Of a stretch of DNA of 64,000 nt, positions 23,075 to 36,010 are shown in pieces. The position numbers were made by a program, and so were the translations under genes. The stretch covers positions 111,179,214 through 111,243,213 of the forward strand of contig CM068830.1 in the NCBI GenBank assembly GCA_028554795.2. The letters are read 5' to 3'. The stretch is from Sinohyriopsis cumingii. Lineage: Eukaryota; Mollusca; Bivalvia; Unionida; Unionidae. Below the pieces are notes generated by a model. It saw only the letters and a list, made by a program, of their open reading frames with translations, did no database searches and was not told the origin of the DNA. Numbering within the stretch: the stretch's first letter is position 1; every line of letters begins with the position of its first letter.

Positions 23075-23339
23075 TTTGACTTGGTCTTAGGTAAGGGACT
23101 AGAATAGTCTCCCATGGTTCGTCAAATTTTGACTTGGTCTTAGGTAAGGGACTGGAACAGTCTCCCATGGTTCGTCAAATTTTGACTTGGTCTTAGGTAA
23201 GGGACTAGAACAGTCTCCCATGGTTCGTCAAATTTTGACTTGGTCTTAGGTAAGGGATTAGAACCGTCTCCCATGGTTCGTCAAATTTTGACTTGGTCTT
23301 AGGTAAGGGATTAGAATAGTCTCCCATGGTTCGTCAAAT
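23075..23339. repeat. 53-bp minisatellite, five copies, derived from the gypsy fragment
   Basis: GACTTGGTCTTAGGTAAGGG recurs at 23,078, 23,131, 23,184, 23,237 and 23,290, an exact 53-bp period with only a few substitutions. The unit is continuous with the integrase-derived sequence to its right. Near-identity implies recent expansion. Confidence 0.9.
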
Positions 23340-23640
23340 GCAGGAATAGGTTGAAGATAAGCCTTAGGTATCTTGCTTGGGGTTTTCTACCATTAGTGTG
23401 ACAAGATCTGCAGTATTTACAAACATCACTTTACATTTGCGGCCATTAAAAGTGATTCAAGATCTTGTAATGTCTTAATGATCCCTAAATGACCAGCCAA
23501 GGGAGTTCCATGGTCTACACTAAGACTTTCCTGTCTATACAACTCTAGAGCTACAATCTGATAGCTCACTGATCACTTGTCACCAGCAGTTACTTCACGT
23601 GGTCTCCATTTTCTCATAGTCCCCATGTTTAACAAAATAA
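23075..23640 (-). mobile_element. Gypsy-type LTR retrotransposon fragment (integrase region), broken fossil
   Basis: On the minus strand the raw DNA carries integrase zinc-finger landmarks (AGHLG and CRSCH) and the PIPAFDEPW block that precedes the catalytic core in gypsy integrases. Only this fragment is present; no LTRs were found. It is broken and old. Its right-hand (downstream) edge has been amplified into the 53-bp array listed separately. Confidence 0.6.
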
Positions 23641-23759
23641 CAAACATGTACATCTTCTGTAACTGAGATTGAACTTGTGATTTTTTGTTTTATACAATCA
23701 CAAAAAAGCAAGGTGGAAAATGACAAATGAATCTCAAACTCTATCACTGGGGGATTCAT

Positions 23760-25985
23760 GACACTGACAGCATAATGTTCTGTTATTCATGCTGCGCCTG
23801 TTCACGCCTGTCTTCATCAACTTTTGTAAATCTGATGGTTTTGCTGCTGTCACTTTGTTGACCTTGAAGAAATAAACAAAATGTATACAAGTCATTACAA
23901 TTTAGAATTCTGCCTCATACTTAATTACTGACCACAGGGGACAGGGAAATATTTATGGCATACAAATTTCCAGTATATGCGAATAAAGGTCAATGCCCAT
24001 GTAAAGATTTTAAATCATGGTACTGTATATTGATATAATATGATAACATTGACAGCTTAGAAAACCAAACAGGTACACACACTCTACGTTCCTCTCACTA
24101 AGGTAAGTTAAGACAAAGAAGGTTCAAAAGACAATGCTGTTGTAGAACTGTTACTCTAAAGCAACAGGTTTCAAGCTGACATAGATTCCCGAAATAGAGA
24201 TTTTAATGTTATAAATTGTTATGCATATAGGTTAAAAACAGCATTATTATTATGTGAGCACTTCTTGTATAGCTTAAATACATTCTGTACATATTCACAT
24301 TCCAATACTAATAAACAGATATTAAATGGAATACAATAAAGATATGATGTATGCTGTCATAAATTATTGAACCAAATAACAAATGGGCCTTAGACCAAAT
24401 CACAAAATGAATTACCAATAGTAACTAAGCAGAAGTGTGGAAAAATTAGAACATGATATCAAATTGGACCCAAGATTATTTACCTGGCTGACAGCTATCT
24501 AAAAGCCAAATGCAAAGTTGGCAAAACATATGGCATTACTGTCCTTATTTCAAACTTCTACAGACTGGCTATATAAAGAAGTTCCTACTTTTACTCTGTG
24601 TGGCCATATTAAATGTAAAGTCAGCATTACAGTGAACAAATTAAAGCCCCAAAACAGGATATGTTTTGTCACAATTTGGTCAACTATTTTAAGTGATTTT
24701 TGAAAAGATGTTTAAAGATTAACTTTTCTAAGTAATGGAAGCTATAACACATGGCAATATTGCATCAATCTGTGAAAAATTGATTGGCCTTTATTTTGGG
24801 ATGAAGTCTCTCAAATTTGGACTAAATCTGTTGGAATATTTGAAAAAGAGATCATTTAAAGAGTTTCATATCTTCAGTACTGGTTGCCTTAATGAATCAT
24901 TGTGGATCAACATAATTTGTAAACAATTCAGAAACCGTTAATCTTCATACCAATGCTTTTTTCTTTTGCTGGTGTACATCTCAATAGATTTGTTTTCATT
25001 GTCATCCTCTGTTTCTATAAACAGTGCATGGTTATCTTGATGGCATATTAGCATTGTATGACCCAGAAAGTCCTTTATTCCAGAACGCTTGATACACAGT
25101 TTGGTCAAATATTCTGTTGAGTAGTTTGCTCTTTTATTTAGAAGAAATTGTTATATAGTTTTCTAGCTTTGGAAACATGTTCATTTATGATGATGGATCA
25201 ATATCATTAACTCAAAACATTTAAACTGCAACTGTTCTATTAAATCCAAAAAAAGTCTAGAACCTTTGTTAAAAAAATATTCAAAAGTTTTTATATTTTA
25301 GTAATGTCAGTGGTATTCTATTTCAGACTGTCAACATTTGTAGAAAACTTAAAGGCATTTATGATTAAATGCTTTCTGACTAATTTGGTACAACATTACT
25401 GCACATTTTGTGGAAACACATTTGAGGGATTTTCTATTTTTTATTAATGGTTACCATCAAATGAAAAGCATATTTGATGGTCAACTGGAATACTTTCAAT
25501 ATAATCAACAATACCTTTATTTCAGGAATAATTTCCATAAATCAATATAGAATTTTGCAAAGCACACTTTGAGCATAAGTTGTTTAAATGTTGATTTATT
25601 TTCATTAATTTTGGCCATTTTTGTATCAATTTCAGAGACCTTATGTAAAATAAGCATGTCTTCTGTCAAATTTTGTGGAATTCTGTTCAGCAGTTTTTGA
25701 GAAATTTGTGTATCTTAACTTCAAATTAAGCACAAAAGGTAATTCACAAGAATCCTGCTTAATTTGTTAAACAGCTTAATCCTCATTATCCAATTAAAAT
25801 GCATATTTCATTGGGATAGTGTTATATATACATCTGTGTTGTGTGCTTAACTTTTATCCATGATTGTAGTCTGTAGTTTAAGCTAAAGATCATCGGTAAA
25901 CAAATTTTGATAGTTACAACATTTAACCATGATTGTAGATTGTACTTTACAATAATAGTAATTTGTAGACATGTTAACTTGTCCT
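23760..25985. other. No gene or known repeat recognised
   Basis: AT-rich unique-looking DNA. Short open frames (for example 24,518-24,703 and 24,735-24,941) show no domain or splice context. It may be intronic. Confidence 0.4.
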
Positions 25986-25988
25986 TTT

Positions 25989-25990
<2 letters not shown>

Positions 25991-26028
<38 letters not shown>
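25991..26028. repeat. (GT)n microsatellite
   Basis: About 19 GT units directly adjoining the 3' end of a family-2 SINE. Confidence 0.95.
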
Positions 26029-26034
26029 ATTTAA

Positions 26035-26310
26035 GATTTTTAATGTAGGTTTCGCAATTAGAGCCATATTGCTATGATGTCTGCAGTGTGGCAGTTTATA
26101 GTGATGTCTACATCACTTGGACATCATGCCCACAGACATGTGGCATCATTCCCACACGCATTATTTTGACACCAGGCTGCCTAGTACTAACACTAACCTC
26201 TTAATGGTGATCACCAAGCAAGGCAGTTGCTAGTAACATTTTTTGTCTTTGGTGTAACTCGGCTGGGGCTCAAACCAGCAACCTCTCGCATCGACTCACT
26301 TAGGCCCCCA
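26035..26310 (-). repeat. tRNA-derived SINE (family 2), diverged copy
   Basis: Contains GATGTCTGCAGTGTGGCAGTTTATAGTGATG, the GACACCAGG core and a decayed tRNA-like head (AACCTCTCGCATCGAC). It is more diverged than the other copies. Confidence 0.8.
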
Positions 26311-26701
26311 AAACAGGGGGCCTTTTGTCCTCAGAATATTCTGGAAATGAACTTATGTTTCACATCATGGTTATTACAATGTGTCTTAGGTTTTTATATA
26401 TGGTAGAGGTAAACAAAAAGTATTTGGTCCTCTCTTAAGATCAGCTTGAAGAGTTATTTTTAGATCTGTTCAAACATAATTTGAATGGATTCATTTAAAT
26501 TGTCCTGTGAAATACTAAAATGCTCATTTACTGGATTAACACTAATTCATTCAAAGATAGTCTGCAGTACATCAATGTAATATATCAATGACTCTTGGTA
26601 CGTGAGCACATTCAAGATTGAAATTTGGAACACTCTATGCTAGGGAAATACTTTTTTGTTTGTTTGAAATTTTACTAAACTTGTCTGTTTTGCTTTTTCT
26701 G

Positions 26702-26758
26702 TTTCTTAGTTTAAGACCAGTCATAACTGTTATGACTCTATGGTCTTAAACTAAGAAA
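26702..26758. repeat. Perfect 18-bp inverted repeat (foldback)
   Basis: TTTCTTAGTTTAAGACCA (26,702-26,719) pairs with its exact complement at 26,741-26,758. The loop itself contains GTCATAA/TTATGAC. One arm has a relative at 41,918-41,948, so it may be the end of a small inverted-repeat element. Confidence 0.85.
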
Positions 26759-26759
26759 T

Positions 26760-28149
26760 CGTATATACACACACATATGCCTCCACCAACCTGATACTTG
26801 CTGAAATGCAGTGATATCAATCCACTGTAAGTAAGAAAATAGTTAAATTAGGCAGGTATAAATTTGACTTGGACCCAAAATTTCAGCAGGATACAAACAG
26901 AATATCTTGTTATTCCAAAGGAAAATCAAACTTGGTGTGCATTTGTCTACTGTCTTTCTTGTGCCATTATATTATGTCTATTTCAGACATGTCTTGTCAG
27001 TCAGTGGACCAAAGATGTCAAGATTATAATATTCACAATTTCTTAGAAAATAAATCATTTTTCTATTGATTTCATGCAGGTATGACTTGATGTAACATCT
27101 TTTAAGTTTGCAACTTTCTGAAAGGCGACTGACTCTGAATGATTCACACCCCAAACATAAAAATGTCTAAAAAAAACAAAAATGGTCAGAGATAACTAAG
27201 AATTAACCCCCTTTCAAAAGCTACTGCCAGACTTAGCCTTGATTGTACTAACTTAATATGCAACCATGCTGAATGGAATACTGTCCTCTCAACGGTCCAC
27301 CAAAATGTGGTTATCAACTGGTGCAGTAAGTCATTTTGGTCAACCAGTTAAATTTGAAGATTTCTACATATTTAGCCATATTTCGCTGCAAAATTCACTA
27401 TAACAGAGAGCTGTTGTCAAGGTTACTACTGACAATCATGTTTAATGCCATGTTCCATTTTTGAAATAATAAGCTTTATCGCAACACATTTTCAATATTT
27501 TTAGAACATAAACTATCGATGATAAGCTGTATAATTTATTGCTTAAACTCTTACAGACCAAGTTTGTGGACATAGTGGCTAATTGTGACTCTAGACTGGT
27601 CTTCATACCTTCTATTAAGAAAACATGCCACTATGGAGCTGTCTTTGGACTAACTAGACGAATCTAAACAAATATGTTTACGGTAAGCACCCAAATGATC
27701 CATACTGCAACCACCAAATATTCTGGTAATAACTCAAAAAAATGAACTCACAACCAGATCACTTATTACTCAATTATGTAACTGTTTCTCATCAAGTGGT
27801 GACAGAAATTTCCTGGGTGTTTTCCTGACTTTCATCAATATTATCAAAACATGATCAGAAAATAATCTATATTTTCACTCGACTTTTCTCCAGTTTCTTA
27901 CTAGCATGGTCTTGGATAAATGAAATACATTGCTATTAATCCTCATTGTTGGGGAAAAGAGTGTCTTGTACATTTGGTGTGAAAATGCAATATAGTAACC
28001 GTACTTGAGCATGTATTTAGGATAATGGTATCATTACAAGTATTAAGTTATGTAGGAACATGCTAAGCAAAGGACTGCAAAGTTGCTGACAGAATAAAAA
28101 ATAAAACACGAGTCCCTTGAAGTGACTGAGGCTCCATTACCCAAATGGA
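26760..28149. other. No feature recognised
   Basis: AT-rich DNA with no domain, repeat or RNA signal that I can identify. Confidence 0.35.
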
Positions 28150-28295
28150 ATAAGAATAAAAATAATAATGAGGACTTTGTATAGTGCCTAATCTTTAGAA
28201 GCTCTAAGCGCTTTACAATATTAGACAACACCTAAAAACCATATATAATGATAAGATTACAAAAAACACCATGAAATTAGAAAACACAAACCATG
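28150..28295 (-). mobile_element. L2-type LINE 3' tail fragment
   Basis: AATAATAATGAGGACTTTG, then GCTCTAAGCGCTTTACAA and ACACCATGAAATTAGAAAA match the complement of the 3' end of the L2-type LINE at 35,830-36,000. It is a 5'-truncated copy. Confidence 0.8.
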
Positions 28296-28986
28296 CTGAA
28301 AATATTTAAAGTAGGAAACATTATTATGTCTTTAAGTTTAGAATATCCAGGAATTCATATTGAAACCAATTTCTTTTTTTTAACTTATAAGTTTGGAAAC
28401 CATTTCATATTTTTGTTTTGGCAAAAAAACAGAGTTTCTAAAATGGCAGCCATATTAGAGCAATCAGAAAACTCCATGTCAAAATAACTCTCCATTCCAG
28501 AAAAGTTGTAATAATAAGATTTTCAAAATGGCTGTCATGGTGGTCATATATGATATCTAATCAGTACCATTTTCATTTAGGATCAAGCAGACATCTCAAA
28601 ATGTCTTTTGCTTAAAGCCCCATTCTGATATAATGATCAATCGAGGAACAGTTGCAATAAAAAAGACTTTTAAAATGGCCATACTGAAGGTCAGGTCGGC
28701 ATCATATTAATTTGGAACTAACTACACATTATAAGTGTTCTTTTTATAAAAAGCACATATCAATGGGACTTCACTGTGGGGGAGTAGTGACAAGATTTTC
28801 AAGGAAGAAGCGATGGTAACAAGATTTTAATGATAATACAATTTCCAAGTTTGCTGCTGTAGCATCCATAATATAGGGCAGATCAGAGCCATTTTTATTT
28901 CTAACCCAGCAGACACCATAACAAGTCGTCTTGTGAAAAATTGATATGACTTTATTGTTGAGAAGAATAATATGTAGCAATAACAT

Positions 28987-29530
28987 CATCATCATCAATT
29001 CCATAACCCAAGAGATCTTAGGGGCACCAGAGATGACTTCACAACCAATTCTCTCCATCTTTCCTCATTCTCAACTGCACTTTGAGAATCTTCAAACCCC
29101 ATGCCTGTCCACTCTTTAGTGTTGTCTTCCCACCTCCTTTTCTGTCTGCCTCTTCTTCTGCCTCCAATGTGTCTTGCAAGACTGTTTCTGCGTCCAAATG
29201 ATCTTGAGACATGACCATACCACTTCAGTTTGCATATTTTTATGGTGGTCAAGAAGTCTTCATAGGGTCTGATGGCTTGTTGGATCCTGTTATGGACCTC
29301 TTTGTTGGTTACATAGTCAATGTATGAGATGCTCAAGATCATTCGGTAGCATCTCATTTTGAAGGTTTGAATCCTCTTTTGTAGATTTGATGCTAGTGTT
29401 CATGTTTCACAAGCATACAGAAAAACAGACATGACAAGAGGACACATCAGCTTTATTTTGTAACCATGAGCAATGTTTGTGTCCTTCATATTTGTCTTAA
29501 CTTTGCTATTGCTGTTGTTGTCAGGGTAAT
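28987..29530 (-). mobile_element. RTE-type LINE, 5'-truncated: C-terminal part of the reverse-transcriptase protein
   Basis: The open frame 29,357-28,995 reads MRCYRMILSISYIDYVTN, then CKLKWYGHVSRS, GRRRGRQKRRWEDN and a KSSLVP end, the well-known C-terminus of RTE/BovB-type ORF2. Upstream, KLMCPLVMSVFLYACET continues it, with one stop where the family has Trp (ACET-stop, about 29,398). The 3' end has a (ATG)n tail, seen as CATCATCATC at 28,987. Most of the element is missing. Confidence 0.75.
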
Positions 29531-31224
29531 CCTGCAGAGTAAATATTCATCTGAGGCTGAGAGATCTGCCTAGTAATTGAGTTTCCTATTACCTTTCCCA
29601 CCCCATTTTCAATATTTTGAAAACAAAAACATCAAAGTATCTAAAATCAGATGGTCAAGGCTAGGGGAAACGTGATTATTTGCCAAATGAATTGTTACTT
29701 TTGGAGCCACTGATTGTATATAAATTGACTTTATCGGTTGTTTTCACATCTTGCACTGAACAAGTTTGAATGGCAAATATTTTGTATTTGATCTGTTTGT
29801 TATTTTTGTCTTGAACTAAAAACTTTTAGACTTAAAGTTTTAGCTGTTTACAACATTGGGAGTCAAAGAGGATCCACCAATAAAAGATATGATCACATGT
29901 TTTGGGAACGTTAAAAAATATTCAGCTTACCCTATGAAATATTTATATGATTGAATAAGCAATAATGCTGTTATCTGAATTTAGTTAGCACTCATTTTTT
30001 TCTGTCTTATATTTATGTTAATACACTGTATTTACATGTAAGACTTAGTTGCTGGACAGGTCCTTGGTTTATATGGACCTGGGCAATTTGGGGTCCTAGT
30101 TGGTTATGGTTTTATAGCTCTTAATGTATATGTCCTAAGGGCAATTAGGCAAAAGAGAGGGTTTTTCTTTTCCACTTTTAATCAAACCCTAATGCTCCTA
30201 GTACTAACTCCCTGTACTATGTTGCACCCCAGCTTATAAACAATCCTAGTAGACTTCAGAGAAAACATTCCCTGAAGAACTTTTCTAGAACTAAACTTAA
30301 GGTCTGACTGTGTTTGCTACATACCCTTTATCTAACCCAAGTCTACATATACCAAAGTGCAAACAATCAAAACTATATAATCCAGTTAAACCCATATATC
30401 CACTCTCTCCATGCACTCTTTTGCAACTTGTAATGTATATTGAGAATTTCCAAAATATTACATGTATATTAAATGGGAAATTACTTGTAAACTTTATCCT
30501 TATGAGCTAATTAATTCCAAATTAACTTTAACTACTTAACTCTACTTTAAGCACTGTATAACTACATGGAGAGTTTAAAATTTTACAACAATTGGTCACT
30601 AACCAAATGTTTGACTATTTAAGGAAAGTTGCTATCATTGATCTACAAACAAACAATCCCACCACTATAACAATTTCTTTATTTTAACTGCCTCAGCCAG
30701 CACCATAACCTAACACCACTGCCCCTGAGTAGCTGCATATAGTACCATATTAAACAGGGATCACAGACCCAAAATTTAACAGTAAATAAAGGTTTGCTCC
30801 TTTATCACAGACATACAATTATTAAATTTATCAAGAGAATTAAGAAATGTATATACAAATGTATCTTCTCTTCTAAACCATGATAATTACCACAGCACCA
30901 TACATAATTAACTTTAACTCTATAATACTGGAGCAATGAGTCAACATTGAAATTCTCAGGCACTGACATGTGTACAAATGCATTTTAATGCGATAGTCTT
31001 TGAATTTTAAAAAACACTGTGTACAGCTTAAAAAGAAAATTTTGTACTGTCTACTGTAGCTGACTAAGTTCAACACCATGTAGTGGATGTCAAGTATTGC
31101 ACAACTGTATTGCTATTATTTTTAAATGGGGGAAAATTGTATTACTTTGATTTTTAAATGGGGGCAATCAAACTGTCCACTATGAGCCATGATGTTGACA
31201 TGTACAATGACAAGTATGCATGAA
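29531..31224. other. No gene or known repeat recognised
   Basis: AT-rich DNA. Two small TTTTTAAATGGGGG repeats occur near 31,120-31,165. No coding evidence. Confidence 0.35.
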
Positions 31225-31690
31225 TGGTATGTATGTAATAATAATAATAATAATAATAATAACTTTATTTGATGAAGGTCACCCAGTTAGTATATTATTC
31301 TATTCTCCCCAGAGACCCTCAAGATGTATAAACTATTGTAAATACAACAGGGAAAGTAAAGATTGTAGAGCATCCTTAACTAGACATGCATTAACATAAT
31401 AAATTGCATGTATTTCAATATTAACAATGTACACTGCCTTTTCAATAGTAGTCATATGATTTTGTTTTGAACAGATTTAGATTTCTTTTTTATTTAATTG
31501 CTTTGGGGTGTTTATTCCACAGATAAGCACCAGAGTAAGCAAATTATTTTTTAAAGCATTTGTTCTTGGAAATAGTGATTTGCAATGATCATTTGTAATT
31601 TATCTCAATTTAGGTCCTGCTTTTCTGACTTAACATGAAGCAATACCATGCAAATATTTTGGACAAAGTTCATTCTTTACTTTGAGCATG
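31225..31690 (-). mobile_element. CR1/L2-type LINE, 3' end fragment
   Basis: Begins with an (AAT)n tract and AACTTTATTTGATG, the complement of the usual CR1 tail. Minus-strand coding remains to its right (NLNLFKTKSYDY, PRTNALK, KNELCPKYLHG) match the typical end of CR1/L2 reverse-transcriptase proteins. Several frame breaks. Confidence 0.65.
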
Positions 31691-31762
31691 AAAATGACCT
31701 TTTGGAAGGCTTTTGGAAGGCTAATTTGCATTCAAATTTCAGCCATTTCAATTCTGAGATTA

Positions 31763-32190
31763 GATTTCTTGATGCTGTATCAAATGGTAAATTTTGTGAA
31801 TTGTTTCAGTATTACTATTAAGTTTTATTTCCCACAACTGTGCAGCTGTAGTTCAAAAAAGGAAGTTTGGATTTGGGGATTTTTTTTTTAACGTAGCTTT
31901 AACAATTTTTCAGTCATATCGCTACGATGTCTGGAATGTGGCAGTTTACAGTGATGTCTAGCACCGGGGCATCATGGCGCAGACATGTAGGATGATGTCC
32001 CACCCAGTCACATTATCCTGACACCAGGCCAACCAGTCCTAACACTAACCTCTTAATGCTGAGCGCCAAGCGAGGCAGCTGTTAGTACCATTTTTTAAGT
32101 CTCTGGTATGACTCGGTCGGGGATCAAACCCACGACCTCCCGCATCCGAGGCGGACGCTCTAACCACTAGGCCACCGGAGCGGTTGGTTA
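31763..32190 (-). repeat. SINE (family 2) with shared 3' flank
   Basis: Near-identical to 18,629-19,045 over both the SINE and 105 bp of its 3' flank. The tRNA-like head at the right end is well kept: on the minus strand TGGCCTAGTGGTTAGAGCG (A box) and GGGTTTGATCCCC (B box). Confidence 0.85.
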
Positions 32191-32317
32191 GTGTTAGGAC
32201 TCGTCAGACGCCATCATCAAACTGTAAGAATTACAAGAAAATGTGACTTGTCTTTTGCTAGTGTATGATTGGAAAGGTGTGTGTATTTGTGTGTGTGTGT
32301 GTGTGTGTGTGGTTAGG

Positions 32318-32625
32318 ATTTGTAACGTAACTTTTAACAATTTTTCAGTCATATCGCAATGATGTCTGCAGTGTGGCAGTTAATAGTGATGTCTAGCACT
32401 GGGGCATCATGCCGCAGACACGTAGTATGATGTCCCACCCAGTCACATTATCCTGGCACCAGACCAACTAGTCCTAACACTAACCTCTTAATGCTGAGTG
32501 CCAAGTGAGGCAGCTGTTAGTACCGTTTTTGTAAGTCTTTGGTATCACTCGACCAGGGATTGAACCCATGACCTCCTGCATCCATGGCGGACGGTCTAAC
32601 CACTAGGCCACCGGAGCAGTCCCAA
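32318..32625 (-). repeat. SINE (family 2)
   Basis: A further copy with intact central core and tRNA-like head (right end, CTAACCACTAGGCCACCGG). It follows a (GT)n run and ends directly before the CR1-type LINE. Confidence 0.85.
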
Positions 32626-34190
32626 AAAAATAAAGAATGATTGCATTGTTGATACTGTTAAATTCCTAGAAACAGATTCCATGGAATACAGTCCAAATCT
32701 TTGAAGATATTGATGATGTTTTATATACTTGGACAGATCTGTTCATCAGTATAGTGAACAAACATGCCCCTTTAAAAACACACAGGATAAAGAACGACCA
32801 CCAGCCAGGCTGGATCTCCCCAGAAATTTTAGAAGCAATAAAGAAAGAGACCAAACAAAATTAGTAGGAAATCAAACTGAATATATAATTTGGAGGAATA
32901 AAGTTAATAAAATGATATATAAAGCCAAACAAGCGCACTATAAAAAAGTGCTTGATGAAAACAAAAATAACCCAAAAGCTATCTGGAAAGTATTTACAGG
33001 GTTTGGGGCAAGCAAATGTGAAAGTAAAACGGAAATTTTATCCCTCAATCATGAGGGCATTTGTACTGATAATCTAGCTGACACCTCAAATATTTTAAAC
33101 TTTTTTGTTCAAATTGCTGAAAAACTTAAAGAACCCAGAACTTCATCTGATCATCTGGAAATCAAACATATTGTGCTAAAAATATACCAAAAGTTTGAAA
33201 TTCCTGAAATGAGTCCTAAATTTGTGTTGAAATATATTTAAAAAATGGATGATTGTAAAGCTACAGGACTTGATATGATTGGACCAAGGCTACTAAAGGT
33301 AGCCACACCTGCAATTGTAGAGAGGATAGCTTTCATTTATAATGAAAGTATTAGGTCTAATAAACTTCCACACACATGGAAAACTGCCAAGGTTATACCA
33401 CTGCATAAAGTAGGAACAAAATAGGATGTAAATAACTACAGGCCCTTCTCTATCCTTCCTTATCTCTCCAAATTACTAAAAAAAATGTACATGATTCTTT
33501 TCTCAACTACGGTATTTGAACACTTATGATCTTATTCATCATAATCAGTCTGGCTTTTGCCAAAATCACTCCTGTTAAACTTTGATTGATAAATGGCTGA
33601 AAATATTAGATCAAGGAGAAATGGTAGGTACTATTGTGGTTGACTTTCATAAAGCTTTTGATCTTGTAAACCATGAAATTTTGCTTGAAAAACTAAAATT
33701 CTATCAATCAATGGAAAACTCCCTAAACTGGTTTACTTCTTATTTAACTGACAGAGTGCAAAAAATATCTTTAAATGGTCAACTTTCTGAAAGTAAAAAT
33801 ATTAATTGTGGAGTACCACAAGGCTCTATCCTTGGACCTCTGTTATTCATTCTATTTATGAACGATTTACCTGTTAAGATTAGAACTTCAATTTGTTCCA
33901 CTGACCTCTATGCAGATGATACTACACTGTATGAGACTGGTAAAACCAAAACAGTAATTGAAAATAACTTACAAGATGCTCTCAACAGACCTCAAGTATG
34001 GTGCCAGGAAAACAGTATGATCATAAATACTTAAAAAACAAAAGCCCTAATAGTTACAACACAACAAAAACGAACAAGGCTAGATAGTGACAAACTCCAG
34101 ATCCGAATTGACAATGTCAGCCTCAGTATGACCTCTCAAGATAGAATTCTTGGTGTATTCGTGGATAACAATCTTACTTTGTCTACTCAC

Positions 34191-35972
34191 TAACTGATGT
34201 AATTCATACCTCTCTCTCATCAGGGGAATTCTCATCATTTTCAAAACTGCCATTGTAAAGACTCTGCTGAAGAAACCAACACTAGACCATAACAATTTAA
34301 AGAACTACAGCCCAGTTAATAATTTCCCATTCATATCATAAATCTTAGAAAACGTTGTTCTATCCCACCTTGTGTCTCATCTAAATTCAAACAGTCTTTT
34401 TAGCAATGTACAATCTGCATATCGCCCTTGCCACAGTACTGAAACTACTCTTCTAAAAGTAGATAATGACATTCTCTCTGCTTTCAGGATAGCGGAAAGA
34501 TTACAGTCCTCACCCTCCTAGATTTGTCTGCAGCATTTGACACATTAGACCATGATATATTACTTCACCATCTCCAGCAAGTATCTGGCATTCATGATAC
34601 AGTCTTAATGTGGTTCAAGTCCTACTTGGTCAACAGGACACAAATTGGGTATGTAAATGGAATACACTCCAGCCCAGTTGATATATGTTGTGGTGTTCCA
34701 CAGGGGTCTGTTCTTGGACCTGTTCTCTTCATTCTATACACTCAGCCGCTCTCAAGTGTCATAGATCATCATCCAGTGTCTCACCGACTGTACGCTGATG
34801 TCACCCAAATATACAAATCTAGCCACCCAACTGAAGTTAATGCTACCATCCAAGGTGTAGAGAGGTGCATTTCTGATGTAAAATCATGGATGACATGTAA
34901 CCAGCTGCAGATGAATGATGATAAAACTGAGGCCATTCTGATCACAACACAAAGATTTTCTCATTCACATCCTTTACCTCAAACAATAAATATTAGCAAC
35001 ACCAACATTAAATTAACACAATCAGTATGAAACCTAGGTGTTACTGTGGACAGTACTCTCACATTGCAGATAAATGATGATAAAACTGAAGCCATACTGA
35101 TCACAACACAAAGACTTTCTCATTCGCATCCTTTACCTCAAACAATAAATATCAGCAACACCAACATTAAATTCACACGATCAGTACGAAACCTATGTGT
35201 TACTCTGGACAGTACTCTCATTGCACAAACATGTCATGAAAATATGCAAAGCTGCATATCTTGAGCTGAGACGCATCAGCTCCATTCGCAGATATCTTTC
35301 AGTTGATGCCACTAAAACACCTGTGTGTGCTTTAGTACTTTTAGGACTGGACTATGTAACTCAGTTTTGTCTGGTTTATCTCAATATCTACTCCAAAAAC
35401 TCCAAAACATAGCTGATCGGATCTTACTTAGAGTACCACAATCAGAGCACACCATCCCTGCTGCTCTGTACCCTATACTAGCTATCCATTCGATCCTGAA
35501 TCAAACACACAATCTGTTCTCTGTGCTACATTTCACTGATTGACTCTAGTCCAACATACCTATCTGACTTCACCCACGTGTACATACCAGCAAGATACTT
35601 ACGCTCCTCTTCTGATAATTGTATACTCATTATTCCCACTACGAAAACAAAGTCATATGGACAGCGCTCTTTTGCATACCAGGGCCCAGCAAAGTGGAAT
35701 GTATTGCCCACTGAACTTAGACACAAAGACACAGTGATCACATTCAAGAGTGTTCAAAAAAATCACTTATTTTGACTGCAAGAACAAACTTAAAAGACCT
35801 AATAATGTTATCTTAAACATTCTCAATTCTCAGCATGTTTCTTTATGGTTTTTTTTCTAATTTCATGGTGTTTGTGTTTGCAATCGTATCATTATATGTT
35901 TTTTATCTTATAGGTGTTGTCTAATGTTGTAAAGCGCTTAGAGCTTCTAATGATTAGGTACTTTACAAAGTC

Positions 35973-36007
<35 letters not shown>
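34191..36007 (+). mobile_element. L2-type LINE inserted in the CR1 copy
   Basis: 5'-truncated. It starts within the RT (LKNYSPVNNFPF, FSNVQSAYRPCHSTETTLLK), then LLDLSAAFDTLDHDILL, GVPQGSVLGPVLFILYT and RLYADVTQIYKSS, where the catalytic YADD has become YADV. A 159-bp tandem duplication repeats the NDDKTEAILITTQR segment. The C-terminal part includes FRTGLCNSVLSGL and QRSFAYQGPAKWN. The 3' end is GTAAAGCGCTTAGAGC followed by (ATT)n to 36,007. Several frame breaks. Confidence 0.85.
34908..35225 (+). repeat. 159-bp in-frame tandem duplication in the L2-type RT
   Basis: The block starting CAGATGAATGATGATAAAAC at 34,908 recurs at 35,067 at about 93% identity by eye. The period is 53 codons, so the frame is kept across the junction. 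Confidence 0.9.

Positions 36008-36010
<3 letters not shown>

Noticed and set aside
23075-23339. Regular repeats as a CRISPR array
   Set aside because: There are no unique spacers. The whole 53-bp unit is repeated, and the host is an animal.
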